From contig CP099650.1 of NCBI GenBank assembly GCA_024123915.1, positions 5,766,001 to 5,830,000 on the forward strand: a stretch of 64,000 bases of DNA. The letters are read 5' to 3'. The position numbers and the translations under genes are program-made. The DNA is from Oxalobacteraceae bacterium OTU3CAMAD1 (lineage in GTDB: Bacteria > Pseudomonadota > Gammaproteobacteria > Burkholderiales > Burkholderiaceae_D). Numbering within the stretch: the first letter of the stretch is position 1; each line of letters opens with the position of its first letter. The notes beneath the pieces are model-generated. The model was not told the origin of the DNA. It made no database searches and saw nothing but the letters and a program-made list of their open reading frames with translations. This document shows positions 1-8,666 of this stretch, piece after piece.

Positions 1-11
1 GGAGATAAAAT

Positions 12-281
12 ATGCTCAATCTCGGTGAAATCGAACGCAAACTTTTGAGCGTCAACAACGCAATTTCTACCGACGGTAACGGTGGCGAGGTCTTACGCGG
101 GCTCAGTGTTGCAGAGTCAAACTTCGTCGTCGCTGTCGAACAGACAGCAAGCGAAAATGTCGGTGCCGCAGAATCCGAAGCTTATAAGGAGCTGCGGCGG
201 AAACACCTCTCATCGCGTCAAATGCATAATGTCCGGTCTGCAGATCGAAAGAAGGACGCGGCCCAACACGCTGCTGACTAG
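12..281 (+). CDS. hypothetical small protein, 89 aa
   Basis: No family is recognised. The frame opens with ATG seven bases after a GGAG box at positions 1-4, which is the main reason to accept it; any gene further upstream is cut by the window edge. The product has no signal peptide or membrane segment. The first half is mildly amphipathic and the second half is rich in Lys, Arg, Asp and Ala. The gene is convergent with the pilin operon, whose last gene ends about 100 bp downstream. Two other overlapping frames here look like shadows. It could still be a spurious frame, because its length is short and there is no recognisable motif. Confidence 0.42.
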   Translation: MLNLGEIERKLLSVNNAISTDGNGGEVLRGLSVAESNFVVAVEQTASENVGAAESEAYKELRRKHLSSRQMHNVRSADRKKDAAQHAAD

Positions 282-382
282 CCACTCTGAGGCCGCAGTC
301 GCAATCGGACATTCATGTTGGGCGGTTCGACGGGAGCACTATTCATCTGGCTGCCGCTAGCCCTATTTCTAGGTTTAAATGC

Positions 383-925
383 CTACCCGCCGCAATTGAC
401 CGGGTCCTTAGCGGGGTCGCAGACGCGCAGCCGGCCCAACATGTTGATTTTGATGTTGCGCACATCGTCGCCCCGCGCCAGCGACAGCGTGCCCCAGCGC
501 GCCGACAAGCTGTTACTGGCGGCGCAACTGCGTCCCGCGCCGTTGTAGGCGAGGTAGAGCGGCGCTCCGCCGGACGAAAAAGCGGAGTCGACCGTCATCC
601 CTTCCGCCAGCGGCCCGTGCTGGAAGATGCGCTGTTCGTCCGCGTCCGGCCGGCGATTACCGTTGTCATCGACGAACACCACCCAGCCCTTGGCCCAGTT
701 CGTGCCGCTGGCCTCCAGCGGTCCCAGCATGACCGGGCCGCCGCGCGCGATCGCGTGCGAGCGGGTCAGGTCGATGGCCGCCACCAGATCGTTGACGGCG
801 ACCCGCAACTGCTGCCGCCGCATCACGTCTTGATAGGCGGACGCGGCGGCGCCAAGCAGTATGCCGGCCAGCACCAGCACAACCAGCAGTTCAACCAGCG
901 ACACTCCGGCGTTGTTGCGCTCCAT
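383..925 (-). CDS. fimT: GspH/FimT-family minor pseudopilin
   Basis: Minor (pseudo)pilin of the type IV pilus, 180 aa. The N-terminus has the class III prepilin signature: a short leader ending in Gly, then VSLVE with Glu at +5, followed by a hydrophobic helix of about 20 residues rich in Val, Leu and Ala. The rest resembles the GspH/FimT head, including a WVVFVDDNGN-type segment near residues 85-95 and two C-terminal cysteines. PilD would cleave and methylate the leader, and the product is expected in the inner membrane and at the pilus tip or base. It is the last gene of the pilVWX-pilY1-pilE operon, 12 bp after pilE. The FimT-versus-FimU assignment is by context only. Confidence 0.85.
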   Translation of the reverse strand: MERNNAGVSLVELLVVLVLAGILLGAAASAYQDVMRRQQLRVAVNDLVAAIDLTRSHAIARGGPVMLGPLEASGTNWAKGWVVFVDDNGNRRPDADEQRIFQHGPLAEGMTVDSAFSSGGAPLYLAYNGAGRSCAASNSLSARWGTLSLARGDDVRNIKINMLGRLRVCDPAKDPVNCGG

Positions 926-937
926 GGCCGCCCCTGC

Positions 938-1393
938 TCAGCGCCAGCAACTGGCGAGCGTGCCGACCGACAGCCTCTCGCCAATGCTGGTGAGCTTCAT
1001 TTCGCGGCATTCGTCGTCGCGATAGTCGGCGTCCACCACGGCGGTGCCGGCAGTGGCGACCAGTTGCACGCACTGCTCGATCGGCTCGTCGTCGCAGGCC
1101 TTGCCTTCGATCTCATAACCGCTATCGGGCGCGCGGCTGCCGCTCCACCACTGAAACTGGCGTTCCTCGTAACCTGTCGAGCCGGAGGAGAAGGCGATAT
1201 AGGTGCCGTGCTGCGTGAAATAGCGCTCCTGCTGCAGCATCAACTTCAGCAGCATCGCCTGCGCCTCGTTGCGGCGGGTGCTGATCACATGCTGCTGCCA
1301 GGCGGGCATGGCGGCAGCGGCCAGCACGGCAAGGATCACCATCACGATCAGCATTTCAATCATGCTGAAGCCCCTATGCGCGCGGCGGCTCAT
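938..1393 (-). CDS. pilE: type IV pilin-like protein PilE
   Basis: Minor pilin of the PilE type, 151 aa from the chosen start. The leader ends at Gly8 and is followed by FSMIE (Glu at +5) and the hydrophobic alpha1 helix. The head carries cysteine pairs typical of the D-region. The start at 1393 is chosen because its ATG overlaps the pilY1 stop in an ATGA arrangement. An upstream start would add 15 residues read from inside pilY1 before the leader. PilE-like minor pilins form part of the tip complex that primes pilus assembly and holds PilY1. The gene lies between pilY1 and fimT with no room for separate promoters, so translational coupling is likely. Confidence 0.88.
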   Translation of the reverse strand: MSRRAHRGFSMIEMLIVMVILAVLAAAAMPAWQQHVISTRRNEAQAMLLKLMLQQERYFTQHGTYIAFSSGSTGYEERQFQWWSGSRAPDSGYEIEGKACDDEPIEQCVQLVATAGTAVVDADYRDDECREMKLTSIGERLSVGTLASCWR

Positions 1394-3543
1394 TTGACGG
1401 CCTCGTGCAGTTGACGCCAGTTGCCCACTTCGCGCCAACTCAGGCGGCCGGCACGCAGCTGCACTTTGACGCGGCCAACAACCACGCTGCCCTGCGGGGT
1501 GACGTTGGCAACGGCCAGCTCTTTGAGCAGACGCGTGCGGCCGGTCGGATCGCGCGGCGTCCTGCTTGACGTGACGGGCAATAGGGACGGTGTCGACCTG
1601 TAACCGTCCGATATCTGCCCGACGATCGGCTGGTCGGTGGAAGGCGGCGTCGGTAGCCTTGCAACGGCGCCATCCCGGGGCAGACCGGTAAGCACGTTGA
1701 ACGCGTAAGTGCGGCTGCGGGCTTTATCGCAGGGATCGCTGCCAGGTAGCAGCGTATTGAAAAACACCTCGCCACCGGCCAGCACGCCGCTATCGATGCT
1801 GCGCTCGCCCGTTGTCTCCGCTTGCAAGAAATCGACATACCAGCCCATGCTGTCGAATTCCATTTTGGCACCGTGTACGCTGAACGGCGGCGCGTTCGCG
1901 TCGCCGCTCAATACGCGCCGGGTCAGCTGGCTGCGGCTGGTGATGACCTCGGCGGGATCACGCAGACTGTCGCGGATCGCGTAATAGGACTGCGGTGCGA
2001 AACCGGCCGGGGCGCGGTCGGTCTTTTCGATCAACTTTCCGGTCCCGAACAAGACTAGATAACCGCCGCCATCCGCATACGCCAGCGAAGGCTGCTGGGT
2101 GATCGGCTGGCGCCTGCCGCTGTCGTCCCGCGCGACAAACAGCGGTGTGCCGCCCGCACCGGGACCGACAGCGCCACCCCAGGGCGCGCCGCCGCCGAAA
2201 TCGAAGCGCCACAAGTTGCCCTGCAAATCTCCGGCGTAGCCATGGCGCAGCGCGCCTGTGCGGTCGGCCACCAGCACCGGCGCGTTGAGCGCGTTGGCCA
2301 GCGCCGCATCCGCGACCGGCGTGATCAGCCGGTAGTAGTTGACGTTAAGCCGCCACGCCGCGCCGCGCGGCTTGTCGAGCGCCAGCAGGAATAACGCGCC
2401 CTTGCCCGTCGGACTGGCGTTGCCGTCGGCCGCGTAGTTATTCAAGCCGCTCGCGACGACCGCGAAATGCTTATGGATCGGCACGCCCGCGACGGTGCGC
2501 GTGCGTAACTTGGCGATCTGCGGGCGCGTGGTGACGTTGCCCATCAGCGCATCGTCGCGGTCGGTGAATTCCCACAGCACGCCGCCACCTTCGGCGAACC
2601 GGCCCGGGTCGGTGACGTCCAGCGCGAAGACACCTTGCGCGCCGCCGCCCATGCCGGAGACCAGGACCGTCTTGCCGGTACCTGATATCACCACTTCGGC
2701 GGCGCTGGCGGGCCCGTCGACATACGCCTGGTGAACATAGTCGCCGCTGGTCAAACGATGCAACGTCGCTATCAGCGCATTCGGCACATAGGCGAAGAGT
2801 TCGCTGCCATCGGCGACGTTAAACGCGTGCAGCATGCCGTCGTTGGCGCCGACGTAGACGACATTCGGCCGCGTACCCGATGCCGCGCCGGAGGCCGGTC
2901 CCACATACACCGGCGTGCTGTTGATGGAGTCGCCCAGCACGCTGCTGCGGTTGCGGAAGAGCGTGCCTTCCCGCGTGCGATCGCCGCGCAGGAAAGCCAG
3001 GCGTTGCTCACCCAAGGCGTCGGCACCGGTGGCGGGCGGCGGCGCTTGGTCCAGTTGCTGCCGCTGCTCGGCCGACAAGGCGCTCCATTCAAAAGGGATC
3101 ATCTCCAGCGCGCCGTCCGGCTGCACGATGGCCGTGAAGATCTTGCGTGCGGCCGGGGCCGGCGATGGCGGGCGCGCGCCGTCGCCCGTCAGCAGTGCGC
3201 CGGCATCCCACATCGCCGTTGGCGCGAACGAAGACCCCGCGCCGCCGGGAGATAAGACGTAGCGGGAAAAGTGCCCGCTCCAGTCGGCCATGTCCATACT
3301 GGCTTGAAACAGATCGCCGGCACTGGCGCTTGCCGGCGGTGGCGCCACACGCAGCAACGAGGCGCCGTCGAACTCGGCGGCACCGGCGGGCGCCGAGGCG
3401 ACGCGGCACGCCGCCGTCAGCGGCTCGCTGGCGATGTCGAGCACGGGCGGCGCAGCGTGCGCGCACGAGGCCATCATGGCGGCCAGTATCGCCACCCCAT
3501 TCAGGATGCCCACAAACCAGCGCCGACCGTTCATCGCAGACAT
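1390..3543 (-). CDS. pilY1: short PilY1-type pilus tip adhesin, beta-propeller domain
   Basis: Secreted type IV pilus tip protein of 717 aa. A Sec signal peptide occupies about residues 1-30 (hydrophobic core ending CAHA-AP). The middle and C-terminal part is the PilC/PilY1 propeller, with VYVGANDGMLHAFN around residues 225-240 and the AGDLQGNLWRFDF blade around 445-457. Most PilY1 proteins exceed 1000 aa and carry an N-terminal von Willebrand A-like region; this one is too short for it. The Asp-rich Ca-binding loop that usually precedes the AGDLQGN blade reads ADRTGALRHG here, so it is poor in acidic residues. A GGAGG box lies 4-5 bases before the ATG. It sits between pilX and pilE, as in other betaproteobacteria. 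Confidence 0.85.
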   Translation of the reverse strand: MSAMNGRRWFVGILNGVAILAAMMASCAHAAPPVLDIASEPLTAACRVASAPAGAAEFDGASLLRVAPPPASASAGDLFQASMDMADWSGHFSRYVLSPGGAGSSFAPTAMWDAGALLTGDGARPPSPAPAARKIFTAIVQPDGALEMIPFEWSALSAEQRQQLDQAPPPATGADALGEQRLAFLRGDRTREGTLFRNRSSVLGDSINSTPVYVGPASGAASGTRPNVVYVGANDGMLHAFNVADGSELFAYVPNALIATLHRLTSGDYVHQAYVDGPASAAEVVISGTGKTVLVSGMGGGAQGVFALDVTDPGRFAEGGGVLWEFTDRDDALMGNVTTRPQIAKLRTRTVAGVPIHKHFAVVASGLNNYAADGNASPTGKGALFLLALDKPRGAAWRLNVNYYRLITPVADAALANALNAPVLVADRTGALRHGYAGDLQGNLWRFDFGGGAPWGGAVGPGAGGTPLFVARDDSGRRQPITQQPSLAYADGGGYLVLFGTGKLIEKTDRAPAGFAPQSYYAIRDSLRDPAEVITSRSQLTRRVLSGDANAPPFSVHGAKMEFDSMGWYVDFLQAETTGERSIDSGVLAGGEVFFNTLLPGSDPCDKARSRTYAFNVLTGLPRDGAVARLPTPPSTDQPIVGQISDGYRSTPSLLPVTSSRTPRDPTGRTRLLKELAVANVTPQGSVVVGRVKVQLRAGRLSWREVGNWRQLHEAVK

Positions 3544-3552
3544 ACACCCTCC

Positions 3553-4086
3553 TCACTCCGGCTTGCTAAATACGCTTTGCAACACCACCTCGGTCGCCGG
3601 TTTCGCACCGAAGCCGATCGCCGTCACCCGATAGCAATAGCTGGGCGTGGCGGCGGCCGACGCATCCTCGCCCGGATGGTGGCACTCGGCACGTTCGATC
3701 AGGTAGCGCGGTTTCTTAAACGGCAGAAAGCCTTGTCCGGTCTGCATCGCCGCTCCGGTCGCCGTGCCGTACGCGACCGTGCAGCCGCCATCGACGGCAC
3801 CGGACAGGTCGACCCGCTGCCACACCGGCGCCTCGCCGCAGGCCGGATCGACGACCTCGCCGCCGCCCGCCTGGATGTCCCGTTCCGCATCCGCCAACGC
3901 ATCCTCCGCCGCCTGAAACGCCACTTCCCGATCGCGCTCGCCGCGCGCGGACTTCTCGCCCTGCAAACTCAGCTGCGCCGCCGACACGCCCAGCAACATC
4001 ACCAGTATCAGCATGAGCAGGCACACCAGTAACGCCACGCCGCGCTCTTGCCGATGCGCCTTGCGAACACTTACGCGCGCCGGCAT
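3553..4086 (-). CDS. pilX: minor pilin PilX
   Basis: PilX-type minor pilin, 177 aa. A basic leader of about 16 residues ends in RQERG, followed by VALLVCLLMLILVML. As is usual for PilX/GspK-like tip pilins, position +5 is hydrophobic rather than Glu. A conserved segment (EVAFQAAEDALADAE) follows the transmembrane helix, and four cysteines lie in the head domain. It starts two bases after pilW ends and lies 9 bp before pilY1, so it belongs to the same operon. PilX is expected to nucleate the tip complex with PilV, PilW, PilE and PilY1 in the inner membrane before pilus extension. Confidence 0.88.
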   Translation of the reverse strand: MPARVSVRKAHRQERGVALLVCLLMLILVMLLGVSAAQLSLQGEKSARGERDREVAFQAAEDALADAERDIQAGGGEVVDPACGEAPVWQRVDLSGAVDGGCTVAYGTATGAAMQTGQGFLPFKKPRYLIERAECHHPGEDASAAATPSYCYRVTAIGFGAKPATEVVLQSVFSKPE

Positions 4087-4087
4087 G

Positions 4088-5038
4088 TCAACCGCTCCTG
4101 TTGCGCAGCGCGACCGTCATCCCGAACACCCGCCGGGCCCGCCATCGCTGCGACGCGGGGAATATTCCCTCCCCGATCCGCACACCCAGGTCGCCGCCAT
4201 GGCCTTCGGAATACGCCGGTCCGAACAGATCGAACCGGCGCACCACCGTGTCGGCCCGTGTGTTGTTCTCGCCATGCAAAAGCAACGCGAGCTTCACGGT
4301 GCAGACCCGCTTCCAGTTGGTCTTGCGATGAAAATCGCGCTGAAGTTCCTCCGGCGTGGCGCCCACCAGCGCCAGCCCCGCGTCCATGCCGTTGATCGCG
4401 GTCGCGTTGACGAACCTGTTGGGAATACCGTCGGCCGGCTCGTCGCTGTCGAGTCCGTACAGCACCTGAAAGGAATCGACACCGCGCACGATCGCGTCCG
4501 CGCCCCAGCCCGCAGCGCTGCGGTACTTGCAGCGCAATTCCGGCGCGCCACCGGCGTCGGCGGCGACATAAAAAATGCTCCAGCCGCGTTCGATCATGGC
4601 AGATGGCGCGCCCACGCCGAAGCCGGCGCAGTTGAGACTGGAGCCGTCGCCATTCGGGCCTTCGCCATAGCCGGAGAAGCGCACCGCCAGCACGTCGCTC
4701 CCGTTGGCCACGTCCGGCGCCACGCCGGAGATACCGTCGCTCGCCTTGCTGATGCTGCTGGCGTCGAGCCCGGCGATGGCCGCCGGTTCGTGCGCGGCCA
4801 GCTCGGCGGGCGCTTCCTTGCTGTCCCAGTTGACATAGGCGCCCTGCCGTATCGCCTGCGAAATAATCTCCAGCGCATAGCGGCCGCCATCGTCGATCCA
4901 GATGTTCTCGCTGTGGTTGCGGTAGCTGCCGCTGGTCGCCAGCAACAATCCGCTGGCCAGCAACGTCAGCACCAAGCCCAGGCCGGTGGCGATGACCAGT
5001 TCGATGATGGTCCAGCCCTGCTGGCGCGCCCGCATCAT
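4088..5038 (-). CDS. pilW: minor pilin PilW
   Basis: PilW-type minor pilin, 316 aa, the largest pilin of the cluster as expected. The leader MMRARQQG is followed by WTIIE (Glu at +5) and a long hydrophobic helix (LVIATGLGLVLTLLASGLLL). The large head includes GNGSDVLAVRFSG-like sequence typical of PilW proteins. The start ATG overlaps the pilV stop (ATGA), which implies translational coupling. It acts in the inner membrane in priming type IV pilus assembly. Nothing suggests truncation. Confidence 0.88.
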   Translation of the reverse strand: MMRARQQGWTIIELVIATGLGLVLTLLASGLLLATSGSYRNHSENIWIDDGGRYALEIISQAIRQGAYVNWDSKEAPAELAAHEPAAIAGLDASSISKASDGISGVAPDVANGSDVLAVRFSGYGEGPNGDGSSLNCAGFGVGAPSAMIERGWSIFYVAADAGGAPELRCKYRSAAGWGADAIVRGVDSFQVLYGLDSDEPADGIPNRFVNATAINGMDAGLALVGATPEELQRDFHRKTNWKRVCTVKLALLLHGENNTRADTVVRRFDLFGPAYSEGHGGDLGVRIGEGIFPASQRWRARRVFGMTVALRNRSG

Positions 5039-5598
5039 GGCGCCCCCACGGTCAAGGCAACGCCGGGAACATACTCGCCGGCCTCGTCCTTACGCTGCGT
5101 GCCGTTCGGATTCTTGCCGCGCCAGCCGACCTTGATCACCAAAGGCGCGCCGGCGCCGCCACTGCACGCCCAGCGCAGCTTGCCGCCAGACCACAAGCCG
5201 GCGTCACGGCACACCACCGCGCGGCCCGCCGGCAGGTTCTCGCGCATCAGCGCCTTCATTTCATACAGATCGAAGGCGGCAAGCTGGGCGCCATCGCAAT
5301 CGCCGCCGTAGCACAGCGCGGACGGCATCGACGGGTTGGGCTCGGCCAGCACATCGTAGTCGAGGGTGAGATAGAGATTGCCGCCGTCAGGGAGGCGCAT
5401 CTGTTCGGGATTGGCGCGCATGCGCTCGGCCATGCCGACGGCCAGCCACGAGGCCTGCGCCAGCAAGGTCGACTGATGCCGGGCGCGCAGCGCCGCCAGT
5501 TGCATTGACACACCGCCGACGATGCCCAACGCCAGCACGAGGACGGCGATCATCACTTCGACCAGGGTAAAGCCGGCAACAGCACGGGCCATGGGCAT
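5035..5598 (-). CDS. pilV: minor pilin PilV, first gene of the operon
   Basis: PilV-type minor pilin, 187 aa. The leader ends AVAG and is followed by FTLVE (Glu at +5) and the hydrophobic helix VMIAVLVLALGIVGG. The MAERMRANPE segment after the helix is characteristic of PilV. The start at 5598 is supported by a GGAGG box five bases upstream; the next ATG two codons later is less well spaced. It is the first gene of pilV-pilW-pilX-pilY1-pilE-fimT. The 93-bp gap to nrdR upstream must hold any operon promoter, but I could not identify convincing hexamers there. Confidence 0.88.
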   Translation of the reverse strand: MPMARAVAGFTLVEVMIAVLVLALGIVGGVSMQLAALRARHQSTLLAQASWLAVGMAERMRANPEQMRLPDGGNLYLTLDYDVLAEPNPSMPSALCYGGDCDGAQLAAFDLYEMKALMRENLPAGRAVVCRDAGLWSGGKLRWACSGGAGAPLVIKVGWRGKNPNGTQRKDEAGEYVPGVALTVGAP

Positions 5599-5691
5599 GC
5601 AAACCTCCGCAAGTCGATTATGACTATGCTAGACGGTAGCAGCGGCCAATGGCCGAGGTATGAGATGGATCAAGTGTGCGCTAGCAGGATG

Positions 5692-6162
5692 CTAGCTTTT
5701 GCGCGGCTTGCGGTCCTGCCCGACTTCGGCGATGGCGTCCTGGAACTCGGCCAGGTCTTCGAAGTTTTTATAAACCGATGCGAAGCGGATATACGCGATC
5801 TTGTCGAGGCGCTGCAACTCCTGCATCACCAGTTCGCCGATGTAGCCGGTGTCGACTTCGCGCTTGCCGCTGGTGAGCAATTTTTCTTCGATCGACAACA
5901 CGGCAGCGTCAACGGCGGGCGCCGCCACGGGGCGCTTGCGCAGGGCCAGGGTCAGGCTGCCCCGCAACTTGGCGGCCGAATACTCGGTGCGGCTGCCGTT
6001 CTTCTTGACCACGTACGGCATGACCAGCTCGATGCGCTCATACGTGGTAAATCGTTTATCGCATTTGCCGCAACGTCGGCGCCGGCGTATGGAATCCCCT
6101 TCCTCGGATACACGCGTATCGAGAACCTGGGTATCGTCATGCTGACAGAACGGACATTTCAT
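5692..6162 (-). CDS. nrdR: transcriptional repressor NrdR
   Basis: Ribonucleotide reductase regulator, 156 aa from MKCPFCQ. The N-terminal zinc ribbon has Cys pairs CPFC and CGKC about 30 residues apart, with the basic [18 protein letters not shown] segment. The ATP-cone domain follows (VVKKNGSR near residue 50 through [11 protein letters not shown]). NrdR senses ATP/dATP and represses nrd operons by binding NrdR boxes. The start is placed at 6162 because family members begin with MKCPFC; in-frame ATG at 6171 and TTG at 6177 are alternatives and no clear ribosome site decides. It follows glyA by 83 bp in the same direction, a common betaproteobacterial pairing. Confidence 0.93.
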   Translation of the reverse strand: MKCPFCQHDDTQVLDTRVSEEGDSIRRRRRCGKCDKRFTTYERIELVMPYVVKKNGSRTEYSAAKLRGSLTLALRKRPVAAPAVDAAVLSIEEKLLTSGKREVDTGYIGELVMQELQRLDKIAYIRFASVYKNFEDLAEFQDAIAEVGQDRKPRKS

Positions 6163-6245
6163 ATGAGCCATGGGCAAAACTGCATTGAACCACTTAACGG
6201 GACGCCAGCCAGGCCGGCGCCCCGCATTACTACTTATAAAGCAAA

Positions 6246-7493
6246 TTACTTGGCGTAGACCGGATATTTATCCGCCAGCACCTTCACCGCCGCTTTGACG
6301 CGCTCGATGGTGGCGGCGTCGTGCGGGTTGTCCAGCACGTCGGCGATCAGGTTGCCGACTTCTTCCGCTTCCGCTTCCTTGAAACCGCGCGTGGTCATCG
6401 CCGGGCTGCCCAGACGGATGCCGGAAGTCACGAATGGCTTCTGCGGATCGTTCGGGATGCCGTTCTTGTTGGTGGTGATGTGCGCTGTGCCCAGGATCGC
6501 TTCCGCTTCCTTGCCGGTCAGGTTCTTCGGACGCAGGTCCACCAGCATCACGTGCGACTCGGTGCCGCCGGACACGATGCGCAGGCCGCGCTTGATCAGG
6601 GTCTTGGCCAGCACGTCGGCGTTGATGACGACTTGTTGCTGGTAAGCCTTGAACTCAGGCGTCAGCGCTTCCTTGAAGGCGACGGCCTTGCCGGCGATCA
6701 CATGCATCAGCGGACCGCCCTGGATGCCTGGGAAGATGGCCGAATTGATGATCTTCTCGTGCTCGGCCTTCATCAGGATGATGCCGCCGCGCGGGCCGCG
6801 CAGCGATTTGTGCGTGGTCGAGGTGACGAAGTCGGCGTGCGGTACCGGGTTCGGGTACAGGCCGGCGGCGATCAGGCCGGCGTAGTGGGCCATGTCGACC
6901 ATGAAGTAGGCGCCAACGGCCTTGGCGACGGCGGCGAAACGCTCGAAGTCGATTTTCTTGGAGAAGGCCGACGCGCCGGCGATGATCAGCTTAGGCTTGT
7001 GTTCCTTGGCCAGCGCTTCCATGGCGGCGTAGTCGATGTCCTCTTCCGGGGTCAGCCCGTACGAAACGACGTTGAACCATTTGCCGGACATGTTGAGCGG
7101 CATGCCGTGGGTCAGGTGGCCGCCTTCGGCCAGCGACATGCCCATGATGGTGTCGCCCGGTTTCAGGACGGCGAAGAACACGCCCTGGTTGGCCTGCGAA
7201 CCCGAGTTCGGCTGCACGTTGGCCGCTTCCGCGCCGAACAGTTGCTTGACGCGGTCGATCGCCAGTTGCTCGACGACGTCGACGTATTCGCAGCCACCGT
7301 AGTAGCGCTTGCCTGGATAGCCTTCGGCGTATTTATTGGTCAGCTGCGAGCCTTGCGCTTCCATCACGGCCGGCGAGGTGTAGTTCTCCGACGCGATCAG
7401 CTCGATGTGGTCGTGCTGGCGGGTGTTTTCTTTTTGGATGGCGCCGAACAATTCCGGGTCAACGCTGGCGAGGGTGTGATCTTTTGCGAACAT
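6246..7493 (-). CDS. glyA: serine hydroxymethyltransferase
   Basis: PLP enzyme converting serine and tetrahydrofolate to glycine and 5,10-methylene-THF in the cytosol; 415 aa, normal length. The PLP lysine lies in [13 protein letters not shown] around residue 226, and the folate/PLP region [10 protein letters not shown] lies near residue 98. The start at 7493 is set by a GGAG box six bases upstream; the frame extends four codons further but without a ribosome site. The upstream leader on the same strand contains a ZTP-type riboswitch and a candidate promoter, so expression probably responds to 10-formyl-THF shortage. nrdR follows directly. Confidence 0.96.
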   Translation of the reverse strand: MFAKDHTLASVDPELFGAIQKENTRQHDHIELIASENYTSPAVMEAQGSQLTNKYAEGYPGKRYYGGCEYVDVVEQLAIDRVKQLFGAEAANVQPNSGSQANQGVFFAVLKPGDTIMGMSLAEGGHLTHGMPLNMSGKWFNVVSYGLTPEEDIDYAAMEALAKEHKPKLIIAGASAFSKKIDFERFAAVAKAVGAYFMVDMAHYAGLIAAGLYPNPVPHADFVTSTTHKSLRGPRGGIILMKAEHEKIINSAIFPGIQGGPLMHVIAGKAVAFKEALTPEFKAYQQQVVINADVLAKTLIKRGLRIVSGGTESHVMLVDLRPKNLTGKEAEAILGTAHITTNKNGIPNDPQKPFVTSGIRLGSPAMTTRGFKEAEAEEVGNLIADVLDNPHDAATIERVKAAVKVLADKYPVYAK

Positions 7494-7597
7494 GAAAAAC
7501 TCCAATCGAATGAGTAACTGTATGACTTGGCAGGCTGGATCGAATGAGGGACGCCGATAGCGGACAGGCAGCCTCTTTCGTGCTTTCCATCGATGGG

Positions 7598-7668
7598 CTG
7601 CCCAGGCGAACGGCTAATGAAATCTCACGTTTCCCGGTGGATGCCCACCTTTCGCCGACGGATCGACG
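7598..7668 (-). ncRNA. ZTP (pfl-type) riboswitch in glyA leader
   Basis: Read on the minus strand, the leader contains the conserved pieces of the ZMP/ZTP-sensing pfl RNA in order. They are GGCGAA, a hairpin GGUGG-GCAU-CCACC, the core CCACCGGGAAACG (consensus CCACCGGGGARCG), and the 3' block GCCGUUCGCCUGGGCA, whose CGCC pairs back to GGCG to form the pseudoknot. glyA is a known target of this class. ZTP accumulates when 10-formyl-THF is scarce, and binding usually turns expression on. The element ends about 105 bases before the glyA start, leaving room for an expression platform. The boundaries are approximate. Confidence 0.85.
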
Positions 7669-7727
7669 CACCATTTTGGGGCCGACCGCAGCTTTTCGCC
7701 AGTTACGTGAGACGTAATGGAACCCGG

Positions 7728-7756
7728 ATTGTAATTTATGCGCCAGATTTGAGCAA
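7728..7756 (-). promoter_or_regulatory. candidate sigma-70 promoter of glyA leader
   Basis: On the minus strand TTGCTC (7756-7751) and TACAAT (7733-7728) are separated by exactly 17 bases, and transcription would start about 55 bases before the riboswitch. The -35 hexamer lies inside an inverted repeat (TTTGAGCAA...TTGCTCAAA, 7748-7773). The assignment rests on hexamer match and position only. Confidence 0.5.
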
Positions 7757-7773
7757 GGAAGTGATTGCTCAAA
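7748..7773. promoter_or_regulatory. inverted repeat overlapping glyA -35
   Basis: TTTGAGCAA and TTGCTCAAA form 9-bp perfect arms separated by 8 bases. One arm contains the candidate -35 hexamer of the glyA promoter, so this is a plausible repressor or activator site. The binding protein is not known to me. It has no T-run, so a terminator is unlikely. Confidence 0.4.
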
Positions 7774-7786
7774 GATTAAGCATTTT

Positions 7787-7834
7787 GGGACCCCGCACCC
7801 CGGTACGCTGCGGGGTCGGACCCCTTGGGGTCCG
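7787..7834. repeat. GGGGTC-type intergenic palindromes upstream of ydfG
   Basis: There are two adjacent inverted repeats. ACCCCGCA/TGCGGGGT form arms around 7790-7816, and CGGACCCC-TT-GGGGTCCG spans 7817-7834. The same GGGGTC/GACCCC core recurs at 8667-8694 on the other side of ydfG and, in a different arrangement, near 19.5 kb and 62.8 kb. No transposase is nearby. They resemble dispersed REP-like singlets. Confidence 0.5.
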
Positions 7835-7903
7835 CCCCCATCGGCCTCGGGTTGGGTTTTAGGCTACAATTTTGTCACCCTCTTACACCGACCAAGGACA
7901 AAC

Positions 7904-8653
7904 ATGATCGTCTTCATCACTGGCGCCACCGCCGGCTTCGGCGCCGCCATGGCCCGCACTTTCGTTCAAAACGGTCACAAAGTGCTGATCAGCGGCCGCC
8001 GCGAGGACCGCCTGCATACCTTGTCCGCCGAGCTGGGCGACGCCGTGCTGCCGGTGGTGCTGGACGTCACCGACAAGGCCTCCATCAAAACCGCGCTGGA
8101 CGGCCTGCCGGCCGAATGGAAGCAGATCGACGTGCTGATTAACAATGCCGGCCTGGCGCTGGGCGTCACCCCGGCCCATGAATCGTCGCTGGACGACTGG
8201 GACACGATGATCGCCACCAATTGCAGCGGCCTGGTCGCCATGACCCGCGCCATCCTGCCGGACATGGTCAAGCGCGGCAGCGGCACCGTCATCAACCTGG
8301 GTTCCGTCGCCGGCGCCACGCCCTATCCGGGCGGCAACGTCTACGGCGCGACCAAGGCGTTTGTCGAACAGTTCACCCTGAATCTGCGGGCGGATCTGGT
8401 CGGCACCGGCGTGCGCGCCACCAATCTGGCGCCAGGCCTGTGCGGCGGCACCGAATTCTCGAACGTGCGCATGAAGGGCAACGACGAAGCCGCCGCTAAG
8501 GTGTACGAAGGCACCGTGCCGCTGACGGCCGAGGACATCGCCAACACCGCGTTCTGGATCGCGACCCTGCCGGCGCACATCAACATCAACCGCATCGAGA
8601 TGATGCCGACGTGCCAAGGCTACGGGCCGCTGGCCATCAAGCGCAATGTCTAA
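7904..8653 (+). CDS. ydfG: NADP-dependent short-chain dehydrogenase, YdfG type
   Basis: Short-chain dehydrogenase/reductase of 249 aa, closest in pattern to YdfG (3-hydroxy acid / L-allo-threonine dehydrogenase, NADP+). Visible features are the Rossmann loop TGATAGFG (residues 6-13), Arg in SGRRED favouring NADP(H), NNAG (80-83), catalytic Ser134, and Tyr147-x3-Lys151 in YGATK. The C-terminal RIEMMPTCQ segment is typical of YdfG. YdfG enzymes oxidise serine and other beta-hydroxy acids and can reduce malonic semialdehyde; the true substrate here is unknown. It is a single gene, diverging from glyA and bracketed by GGGGTC palindromes. Confidence 0.88.
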   Translation: MIVFITGATAGFGAAMARTFVQNGHKVLISGRREDRLHTLSAELGDAVLPVVLDVTDKASIKTALDGLPAEWKQIDVLINNAGLALGVTPAHESSLDDWDTMIATNCSGLVAMTRAILPDMVKRGSGTVINLGSVAGATPYPGGNVYGATKAFVEQFTLNLRADLVGTGVRATNLAPGLCGGTEFSNVRMKGNDEAAAKVYEGTVPLTAEDIANTAFWIATLPAHININRIEMMPTCQGYGPLAIKRNV

Positions 8654-8666
8654 CCCTAACTTCAGA

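Noticed and set aside
7598..7668. Glycine or THF riboswitch upstream of glyA
   Set aside because: The conserved blocks fit the ZTP (pfl) class; no tandem glycine-aptamer core or THF motif was seen.
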